A stretch of 64,000 nucleotides of DNA, from contig NC_081553.1 of the NCBI RefSeq assembly GCF_963082655.1, forward strand, positions 46,136,989 to 46,200,988, read 5' to 3'. The stretch's first letter is position 1, and each line of letters opens with the position of its first letter. Position numbers and translations under genes: made by a program. Below are positions 55,733 to 64,000 of the stretch, in pieces. The notes below the pieces were generated by a model that was not told where the DNA came from, ran no database searches, and saw nothing but the letters and a program-made list of their open reading frames with translations. Source of the stretch: Stomoxys calcitrans (taxonomy: Eukaryota > Arthropoda > Insecta > Diptera > Muscidae).

Positions 55733-56440
55733 TACCTCATATGAACCGATGCCCGATTTTAACTTCTTAAACCCGTAGAGGTCTCAATTTTTATCCAATT
55801 TGGCTGAAATTTGCTACGTGAGGCACTCTTAAAGCCTTCTAAGACCATATTGGCCAGAAAAACTTTTACCCTGACTTCCAATATCTGTACCGAGTATGAT
55901 CCGAATAGCTATATATGCCACCTGGATTTTATTTCTTAAGCCCATAATAACCTCAATTTTCATCTGATTTGGCAGAAATTTGGCACAAAGACTACTGTTA
56001 TTACTTCCAACATTCGTGGTAAGTATGATCTGAATCGGTGTAAACACTGATGTTGTCCCCATATAAACTAATACCCGGATTTGACTTCTTGAGGCACTTG
56101 AAACCTCAATTTTCATCCGATTTGGCTGAAATTTGATATATGATGTCATGCCAAATCACACTCAGATGGGTTCATAAATATATACAGCCTCATAAAAACC
56201 GGTCTCCGGATTTGACATTTTTATCTCCTAGAAGCCTTAGTTTTGTCCGATTTTGTTGAAATTTAGTAGGTGTCCTCCAACACTCAAACCGAATCCTACC
56301 CCTATAGGTTCATAAGAAGATATAGGCCTCTCGAAAACCCATACCACAATGGGACTTCTTGAGACCAAAGGAATCGCAATTGTTGCAAAATATCTTAAAT
56401 AAAACGTTTAGATACAGGTCTCATATAAAACTTGACTCTG
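55733..56440 (-). repeat. Degenerate TUE-A-like array
   Basis: CTCATATGAACCGATGCCCG, GAGGTCTCAATTTTTATCC, AATTTGGCTGAAATTTG units recur three or four times with strong divergence. No ends. Confidence 0.65.
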
Positions 56441-56494
56441 ATCGCCAGCATGACTATGGCCGCACATGCGATTCACTTCGTGTCATCCTTGTTG

Positions 56495-56760
56495 AGATAG
56501 GATTTTCTTCATCATGACGTTCCAGAGAATGGGCGAGAACTCTTCCCCTTGGCAAGTTCCCTTTATTAAACACCTTCTGACCGTTAGGCACAATCCAGTA
56601 GCTAATCCTTTAGCATATAATTCGTCCACTGGGAGTTATTTGGGTGGATTCCGTGCGGTCCAGTGCGATGACGATCGACCCTACCTGCAGGTGATTAAAT
56701 CTCCAATCCTATTCAAAAGTCTACCATGGTGTAATAGTTTAGTCGAAGAGACTTTCGCTC
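56495..56760 (-). pseudogene. Non-LTR reverse transcriptase fragment
   Basis: On the minus strand KGTCQGEEFSPILWNVMMKK (about 56508-56570) corresponds to the RT motif usually read GTPQGGVLSPLLWN. About 30 codons before it, in another frame, WTNYMLKD*LLDCA resembles the preceding helix. There is no YADD and no extended frame, so it is a decayed shard of an I/R1-like element (class inferred). Confidence 0.6.
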
Positions 56761-58117
56761 CTCCGGCCTTCTCTTGAAATTTGCATGCATTCAATAGCAC
56801 TTCAACCCCAAAACATTTATGACATTTCTTTGTGATGACTGTATTGCCTTTACACCAAATCTCAAAAAATTGATACTGCACAAGGCAATTAGCAAGTACC
56901 ATACCCGCTGGATTAAAGTTTTTGCCTACAAAGGATTTTTAAAAATTCCCATTGAAATCTCAGCACTATTTGATTGCCTTGAAGGCCCACATTAAAAATT
57001 TCCATAATGAAACATAGGTTTTTTTTTTTGTCACACAGCCCCCCACGGAAATTGAGCACCCTCAAAAACGTGTCAAACACAAAACCATTGAATGGTATAA
57101 ATATTTACGTTGCACGATACATGCGTTATCGCACTTTTACAGCGATTGTGCGGAATATTGTTTAGCCTCATTGGTGATGATAGCATTTTTGCAGCCTCTA
57201 ATGTTGCTGTTGCCATTGTTGTTCCCAATATTAACCACTTCAAAGGAATTTTCTGTCCGTTCATCATCATCAACATCGTCATGTGGAGGGATGCGATACT
57301 ACTTGCCGCACCTTGTTGGAGTCAACGCGGCATATTTTGATTTTCATTGTGTTAAGGCATACAGAATTTCACATCTCACTGGGGGGAATAAAACTCAGCT
57401 TGAATAGCAACAACATCAACAACAACAACAGCGAAAAAAGGGTGGTATGAAATACGAAAGACATTAGCCGACAAAAATGTTTAATGTTGCAAAATACACG
57501 TGCACTTAAAACCGCTCATTCACACACATTGAGAACACAGAACAAGCAAACACACTCACACACACACACACACAAACAAGCAAACAACCCAACACGCACT
57601 CAAACAAATCGAAAACCATCATATATGCACACGTAGAGTGTATGTATTCACACTTGCATACGGGCGTAATTTCCATATCGTTTGACATCACACGAAATGA
57701 GAAAACCCCAAACGCACACACACACAGACAAACATTTGAACTCTCATATACTACTCATCATATGACTACAAGCAAAGACAGATGAATAATCTAAAATGAT
57801 TTCATGGTTTCAGTGGTTTCGTTGGTTTTTAGAACGGGGGTAAGAGAAAAAACCTCAGTTTTCTAAACACTCAGAATTTGCCATGTTTGTAAATCACCAT
57901 GAATATACATAAATAATGAATAAATAGAATGAATGAATGAACGAATACGTGAATGTTCATGCTTTTACTAAATAAATCGGGTACATCGACAAAAGCGCCA
58001 AACACAGATTTTAAATATGCCAATCACTTGCTATATAGCCAAGGAAACATCATAAGGCAAACATGGGGTGGGGGTGGCGGATTTAAATTTCACATCAGCA
58101 GTGCGTCAATAACTTTT
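56761..58117. other. Unassigned stretch with CA and CAA microsatellites
   Basis: (CA)n at 57549-57575, CACAAACAAGCAAAC-type sequence to 57600, and a (CAA)n run at 57405-57432. Overlapping frames at 57073-57407 on both strands show no motif. No window repeat family is recognised. Confidence 0.5.
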
Positions 58118-59272
58118 TTATACCCACCACCGAAGGATGGGGGTATATTCATTTTGTCATTCCGTTTGCAACACATCGAAATATCCATTTCCGACCCTAT
58201 AAAGAATATATATTCTTGATCAGCGTAAAAATCTAAGGCGATCTAGACATGTCCGTCCGTCTGTCTGTTGAAATCACGCAACAGTTTTCAAAAATAGAGA
58301 TATTGAGCTGAAACTTTGCACAGATTTTTTTTTTGTCCATAAGCAGGTTAAGTTCGAAGATGGGCTATATCGGACTATATCTTGATATAGCCCCCATATA
58401 GACCGATCCGCCAAGTTAGGGTCTTAGGCCCATAAAAGCCACATTTATTGTCCGATTTTGCTGAAATTTGGGACAGTGAGTTGTGTTAGGCCCCTCGATA
58501 TACTTCGTCAATTTGTCCCAGATCGGTCCAGATTTGGATATAGCTGTCATATAGACCGATCCTCAGATTTATGGTCTTAGGCCCATAAAAGTCACATATT
58601 TTATCCGATTTTGCTGAAATTTGGGACAGTGAGTTGTGTTAGTCCCCTCGGCATACTTCGTCAATTTGGCCCAGATCGGTGCAGATTTGGATATAGCTGT
58701 CATATAGACCGATCCTACGATTTAAGGTCCTAGGCCCATAAAAGCCACATATTTTACCCGATTTTGCGGAAATTTGGGACAGTGAGTTGTGTTAGGCCCC
58801 TCGACATACTTCGTCAATTTGGCCCAGATCGGTTCAGATTTGGATATAGCTGTCATATAGACTGATCCGCCGATTTAGGGTCCTAGGCCCATAAAAGCCA
58901 CATTTATTATCCGATTTTGCTGAAATTTGGGACAGTGAGTTGTGTTAGGCCCCTCGACATACTTCGTCAATTTGGCTCAGATCGGTTCAGATTTGGATAT
59001 AGCTGTCATATAGACTGATCCGCCGATGTAGGGTCCTAGGCCCATAAAAGCCACATTTATTATCCGATTTTGCTGAAATTTGGGACAGTGAGTTGTATTA
59101 GGCCCCTCGACATACTTCGTCAACTTGGCCCAGATCAGTTCAGATTTGGATATAGCTGTCATATAGACCGATCCTACGATTTAGGGTCCTAGGCTCGTAA
59201 AAGCCACATTTATTATCCGATTTTGCTGAAATTTTGGACAGTGGGTTGTGTTAGTCCCCTTGATATACTTCG
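58118..59272 (-). mobile_element. TUE-C element, H-end and seven units
   Basis: H-hairpin TATACCCACCACCGAAGG..GGGGGTATA, ATTCTTGATCAGCG, GCGATCTAGACATG, CCGTCCGTCTG, then regular units: GGGACAGTGAGTTGTG occurs at 58623, 58776, 58929 and 59082, each 153 bp apart. It ends without a G-end at an opposite-orientation TUE-C. Confidence 0.87.
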
Positions 59273-60421
59273 TCGATCGGTATATATGGCAGTTGTATCC
59301 AAATGTAGAACGATCTAAACCATATAGGGAACGGATGTCGGAAAGCCTAACATTGATCCATGTGCCAAAATTCAGCAAAATCAGGTAATAAATCGGGAGA
59401 TAAGTCTTTAAGGCAGCTATATTCTAATACAGCCCAATATTGGCTATACTCATTACGAATGTCTAAGATATTGATCGAAATTTCTTTCAAACCGGATAAT
59501 AAATGGGGCTTTAAGGGGCTTAAAACCTTACATCGGAAGATCGGTCTGTATTGGTGCTATATAAAGATGTAGGCCTATATATAACCCATCTTGCCTATGT
59601 GCAATTTATCTAGCTACTGAACCCAGCAGAGGGGATGACCGGGGTGGCGTCGGTAGCGAGATGTAGCTCGGTGAATGGTTGTTGGGCTACAAAGGGGCTA
59701 TGGCCGGTCATCAACCGGAGAAGGACGAGGAAGTTGCTGGTATTCGATAAGAGGTCGATGAGTACCATTACAGGGGTCATAACTGGTCAATGTGCCATAG
59801 GCTGCATGGCGGCGCGCATTGGAATATCGTACAATGACTTCTGTAGGAGTTGCTTCGATGAGGATGAAGAGGAGACTATTGAGCACTTGCTGTGGTCATG
59901 TCCGGGACTGCCGGGGCGTAGGCTCTCCTTTCTGGGCAGCCCTTTCTTCTGTGATCTGGGTGAGCTTGCTAAAGTACCTCTGCTAGGTCTACTGAAATTT
60001 GTTAAAGGAGCAGGATGGTTCCGAAGGGGGTGCTTCGTCGTAGGTACATCTGTGCTTGCGTGGGGATGGGTGTTTCTTCATCCCCCGCTCGGGTTTTCAT
60101 ATCTCTATTTTATTCATGTATAATCTCTAGACCGAGGTCTCACATCTTCTTCCCCTTTCTTTCTAGAGTAGCACAATGAGCCAGACTGGCCTCCGAGTGA
60201 ACTCACCTTTGGTGGGCAATCCACTCATCCTAACATAACCCATCTTCGAATTTAACCTGCCTATGGACAAAAAAAATAATCTATGCAAAGGTTCAGCTAA
60301 TTATCTTCCTTTTTAAAGCCTGTGGCATAATTTCAACAAGAAGACGGACGGACATTGCTAGATTGTCGTAGATTCTAATGACAAATTTAATATACCACCA
60401 TTCTTTGGTGGTGGGAATAAA
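59273..60421 (+). mobile_element. TUE-C element split by a retrotransposon
   Basis: + oriented units at 59273-59592 (ATGGCAGTTGTATCC, CATCGGAAGATCGGTC) reach ATAACCCATCTT. They continue after the insert with the same word at 60235-60246, then CGAATTTAACCTGCCTATGG, GACGGACGGACATTGC and H-end AATATACCACCATTCTTTGG. The undisturbed phrase GCCCATCTTCGAACTTAACC at 43.84 kb confirms the join. Confidence 0.87.
59593..60234 (+). pseudogene. 5'-truncated non-LTR retrotransposon 3' end
   Basis: A 162-codon frame (59635-60123) reads SMSTITGVITGQCAIGCMA, FCRSCFDEDEEETIEHLLWS with CP (the Cys/His terminal motif), RRLSFLGSPFFCDLGELAKV and VLAWGWVFLHPPLGFS. This is the region after RNase H in I/R1-like elements. 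A 12-bp target duplication ATAACCCATCTT (59581-59592 and 60235-60246) delimits the insert. The 3' end is GGGCAATCCACTCATCCTAAC. Same family as 20.1 kb. The open frame suggests a comparatively recent copy. Confidence 0.9.
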
Positions 60422-60540
60422 AAATGTTTTTCTATTTAGTTGGGCTTGATATCACATGCACGAAAACAAGTTATAAAGATCGGCAGTGACGAATTTTGGA
60501 TACCCCACAAAATGGATCACAATTTATCTTACCAAAAATT

Positions 60541-61645
60541 TTTTATACCTTCCACCATAGGATGGGGATATACTAATTTCGTCATTCTGTTTGTAACTCC
60601 TCGAAATATGCGTCTAAGACCCCATAAAGTATATATATTTGTGATCGTCATGTCATTTTAAGTCGATCTAGCCATATCCGTCTGTCGGTCCTTCTGTCGA
60701 AAGCACGCTAACTTTCGAAGGAGTAAGGAGTATGGGCCAAATCGGTCCATGTTTTAATATAGCTGTCATATAAACCGATCTTGGGTCTTGACTTCTTGAG
60801 CCTCTAGAGGGCGCAATTCTCGTCGGATTTGAGTGAAATTTTGGACGTGGTGTTTTGGTATCACTTCCAATAACTGCGCTGAGTATAGTTTAAATCCGTT
60901 CCTGTTTTGATATAGCTGGCATATAGACCGATCTTGGGTCTTGACTACTTGAACCTCTAGAGGGCGCAATTCTCGTCCGATTTGACTGAAATTTTGCACG
61001 TGGTGTTTTGGTATCACTTGCAACAACTGTGTTAATTGTGATTAAAATCGGCCCATTATCTGGTATAGCCGTCATATAAACCGATCTAGGATCTTGATTT
61101 CTTGAGCCAATAGAGCGGGCAATTCTCATCCGATTTGGCTGAAATTTTGCACGAGGTGTTTTGTTGTGACTTCCAATAACTGTGCAAAGTATGAAATCGG
61201 TATAGAACCTGATATAGCTGCCATATAAACCGATCTGGGATCTTGACTTCTTGAGCCTCGAGAGGGCGCAATTCTTATCCGATTTGGCAGAAATTTTGTA
61301 CAACGGCTTCTCTCATGACCTTCAACATACGTGTCTAATATGGTCTGAATTGATCAATAGCTTGATACAGCTCCCATATAAACCAATCTCCCGATTTTGC
61401 TTCTTGAGCCCCTACAAGGCTCAATTCTTATCCGAATGAACTGAAATATTATACAGTGACTTCTACAATGTTCAACTTTCATTTATGATCCGAATCGGAC
61501 TTTAACTTGATATAGCTCCAATAGCATAACAGTTCTTATTCAATATTCTTCGTTTGCCTAAAAAGAGATACCGCGCATAGAACTCGACAAATGCGATCCA
61601 TGGTGGAGGGTATGTAAGATTCAGCCCGGACGAACTTAGCACACT
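60541..61645 (-). mobile_element. TUE-A element, complete with both ends
   Basis: H-hairpin TATACCTTCCACCATAGG..GGGGATATA, GTGATCGTCATGTC, GTCGATCTAGCCATATCC, a very short GTCTGTCGGTCC tract, five units, then GCGCATAGAACTCGACAAATG, ATGGTGGAGGGTATGTAAG and ATTCAGCCCGGACGAAC. Shortest complete A copy (1.1 kb). It has the shortest microsatellite. Confidence 0.85.
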
Positions 61646-61804
61646 TGTTTTATGTTTTTTTTTTTTTTTCAAAACACCAATCATTCAGTCCAAAAAATGA
61701 TTTTTTACAATTTATGATTTTTAAAAATACTCAAAAACATTTCACACATGCAGCCACATTCTCATTTTTAGCACAACAGACATCCTTTACTGTTGCACTC
61801 ATAT

Positions 61805-63262
61805 ATTACTAAATGCTGACCGATTCAAGTTTTAGCTCAATGATAAGGGACCTCCTTTTTATAGCCGAGTCTGAAGATCATGTCGCAGAGAGTTACGTTT
61901 TTGGGAAGAAATTTTTACATGGCAAAGTACCTCACAAATGTCGCCAGTATTAGAAGGGCATAACAACCACTGAAAACTTTTTTCTGATATTTTTGCCAGG
62001 ATTCGAACCCAGGTGTTCAGATTCATAAGACTACATGCTAGGTTATGTTAGGTTTAAGTGGCAATCTGCCATCAGACTTACTTAGACGTTTTCGTAGGTT
62101 GTTAGACCATAGGAACAGAAGAAGGAAGATGCCTTCTAGTTCCTACCGTTGAAGCATCCAGATCGCTTTAGAAAACCCAAAAACTTGCCAATGTTCACAT
62201 CCGCTAAATCAAACAGGCTCTTAAAGAAATGAGAACTAAAGTGTAACTCCTTTTAATTGCTAGTACGGGACACACACACAGAATATGTTCTATGGTCTCT
62301 TCTTCGATGTCCTCTCAGCTTCTGCAAAAGTCGTTGCTGGCAACCTTCAGTCTGTCAGCATGTTTTCCGATTAGAAAGTGACCTGTCATGACGGACACAC
62401 TGACTGAGATGTCAGTTCTAGCCAATGACAGTGGATCTCTTCAAGTCTAGATTAGGCCACATAGTTTTGGAATGTTCACAGCCCCCTCATTTGTGACCAT
62501 CTATCATTCGTTGTCCTTTGGCCTTGGTCCTGAAAACTTGTCGTTAGAGGCATTCCCACAGATTGCAGTATCTCTGGAATGTGTAGTGTAGTTCCTAGTC
62601 ACACAAGTTCATCCGCATTACAATTCCCTAGCATATATCTGTGGCCCGGCACCCAGAACTGGTGAATTTTGAACTGTTCAGCCATCTCGTTGAGAAATCT
62701 GCAACAGTCGGGATCGGTTTTTGTGTTCAGATATATGTTCTCCAGGAATTAGCCATTCCATCACTTCCTTAATTGCAAGGATCTCTGTTTGATACACAGT
62801 GCAGTGGTCTGGTAACCTTTTCGATATGACCAGTTCTACATCTTCAGAGTGCACCCCAAAGCTCACCTGGTCGTTTAGTTTGGAACCATCCGTATAGAAG
62901 TCTATGCAATTTCTGTTATTAGGGATATCGTAGTTCCAATCGGTTCTATCAGGAATAGTGGTACAGTAATTTTTATCAAAAAACGGCTCAGGTAGGGTGT
63001 AATCCACACTGTCTGGAACATCGGATATTGAATCAAGGATAAAACAGTGTCCGTAGCTGCCACAAGACCAATGAGAAAGCACCCTTAAACGCGGTCGCTG
63101 CAATTTGGGTAGCCACAATGTCCAGAGGTATAAGATGTAGCATTAATCTCAGTGCATGAGATGAGTCGTCCTCAGGGAGGCTGTGATGCACAAACAAGCC
63201 ATCCTTTGGATCCGGGTAAGGTTTAAAGGACATACCAACTGGTGCGCTACGATGGCCACTAG
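61805..63262 (-). mobile_element. SINE split by a retrotransposon in its tRNA-like head
   Basis: 61805-62040 carries the body and B box (CCAGGATTCGAACCCAGG) to CTACATGCTA. The missing end (GGACATACCA, then GTGCGCTACGATGGCC) appears at 63228-63258. ACATGCTA and ACATACCA are the presumed, mutated target-site duplication. Confidence 0.72.
62041..63228 (-). pseudogene. RNase H-bearing non-LTR retrotransposon fragment
   Basis: On the minus strand: SSHALRLMLHLIPLDIVATQ (63110-63170) is the post-RT region. A 146-codon frame (62678-63118) holds NCIDFYTDGSKLNDQVSFGV and LPDHCTVYQTEILAIKEVME, the RNase H core with Asp and Glu. FWVPGHRYMLGNCNADEL follows near 62610-62670 as the C-terminal RNase H block. 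The Cys-region remnant lies at 62290-62340. The 3' tail is AAACCTAACATAACC. Internal stops make it inactive. Confidence 0.85.
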
Positions 63263-63406
63263 TAGTGGAGTAAAATTTATTAAGCCAGAGCAATGTTTTG
63301 CTAATATTTTGGGCGAAATGTTCTTCATTTAGGTAAACAAGACAGTTTTTTTGCTTATTTGAACTTAATTGCAGAAGTTGTGGCATGGAATATTCAATAT
63401 ATTGTA

Positions 63407-63570
63407 TTGGGTAGCCCAAAAAGTAATTGCGGATTTTTCATATAGTCGGCGTTGACAAATTTTTTCACAGCTTGTGACTCTGTAATTGCATTCTTTCTTC
63501 TGCCAGTTATCAGCTGTTACTTTTAGCTTGCTTTAGAAAAAAATCCGCAATTACTTTTTGGGCAACCCAA
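63407..63570 (+). mobile_element. Mariner-type MITE, internally deleted (164 bp)
   Basis: It begins TTGGGTAGCCCAAAAAG after TA (63405-63406) and ends TTTTTGGGCAACCCAA before TA (63571-63572). Compared with the 49.7-kb copy, about 70 bp after TTAGCTTGCTTTAGAAAAAA is missing. Confidence 0.93.
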
Positions 63571-64000
63571 TAGTAATTAGAGATACTGGTAATCAGGCTA
63601 CTCATACAAAATTTTAGAGTACTATAGTGGCCCCTAATTATTCGTTTCCTAGAGATATATTGTAGAAATGTGGTTTGTCCGCTCATATGTATTTTGCTAT
63701 TTTATGCTAATCCAGGTATTTTATAGTCAATTGTAATTCATACGTTCAAAAATGGTTAAGTTTACCACAGTCAATGTCGCAAGCTAGGTTTCCCATTGAC
63801 TACGATTTATTTGCAAGTAGTTTTTCTTCACATTCATGACATATGGTCAACCAAAATACACAGATATTAATTTCTGTTGCTAACACCCAAATCAAATGTT
63901 GCGTAGATATATAAACCACTAATAATTTCTGCACCAATACATAATTCTCCACATTATACTTCTTAGATAAACTTGTCATACTTGCCTTTTAATGCCTTAA
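63571..64000. other. Unassigned AT-rich stretch
   Basis: No repeat family and no open frame of note. Confidence 0.45.

Noticed and set aside
59635..60123. 162-codon frame as a host gene
   Set aside because: Its Cys/His motif and downstream motifs match the retrotransposon end at 20.1 kb, and the insert is bounded by a 12-bp target duplication.

Overview
This window looks like repeat-dominated nuclear DNA of a higher (probably calyptrate) fly. The inference rests on AT-rich sequence, degenerate insect-type non-LTR retrotransposons, mariner-type MITEs, tRNA-derived SINEs, Helitron-type elements and the CCGTCCGTCTG-bearing repeats common in fly genomes. I see no convincing host protein-coding gene, no rRNA and no functional tRNA. 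Almost every open reading frame is a by-product of tandem repeats or a decayed transposon fragment.

The dominant component is a superfamily I call tandem-unit elements (TUE). Each has a 'G-end' (a GC-rich hairpin such as GTTCGGCCGGGCCGAAC followed by TATACCCTCCACCAT), a core array of units about 153 bp long, then a CCGTCCGTCTG microsatellite and an 'H-end' (GATCTAGCCATG, TATATATTCTTGATC, and an imperfect hairpin TATACCCnCCACC...GGGGGTATA). Strand '+' means G-end first. Four sequence-divergent subfamilies share the same period: A (4.7-6.4, 12.1-13.7, 46.1-48.1, 60.5-61.6 kb and remnants), B (the 4.1-kb element at 21.9-26.1 kb and a mini-copy at 52.9 kb), C (0-0.4, 3.4-4.7, 17.9-19.1, 35.5-36.8, 42.2-43.9, 44.8-46.1, 58.1-60.4 kb) and D (8.5-9.7 kb). 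The architecture resembles the non-autonomous Helentron/DINE-1-like elements of flies, but that assignment is a hypothesis.

A second repeat class (10.9-12.1, 30.7-32.7, 39.7-42.2, 53.2-55.7 kb) has Helitron-like ends (TCTATATATATAAAA start, CTAG|T finish) and C-rich minisatellite interiors. Four MITE copies with TTGGGTTGCCC termini and TA target sites lie at 7.55, 49.7, 55.1 and 63.4 kb. At least ten copies or fragments of a tRNA-derived SINE are present; the 9.9-kb copy has a perfect 11-bp target-site duplication.

Decayed non-LTR retrotransposons: a jockey-like element with a nearly continuous endonuclease domain (26.1-29.1 kb); RNase H-bearing elements at 0.4-1.8, 37.8-38.3 and 62.0-63.2 kb; related 3' ends at 20.1-20.6 and 59.6-60.2 kb, several ending in CCTAAC-type tails; reverse-transcriptase pieces at 34.6-35.3, 36.8-37.6 and 56.5 kb; and an EN-RT linker at 52.0-52.6 kb. 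A mariner-family transposase start lies at 35.3 kb.

The insertions are deeply nested (A in C, retroelement in SINE, retroelement in C, MITE in TUE and in Helitron, SINE in TUE), so relative ages can be read from them. The most unusual items are the conserved 153-bp period across divergent subfamilies, a 387-bp exact direct repeat (48.2 and 51.2 kb), circularly permuted RT shards shared by two retroelement fragments, and telomere-like TTAGG-type tails.
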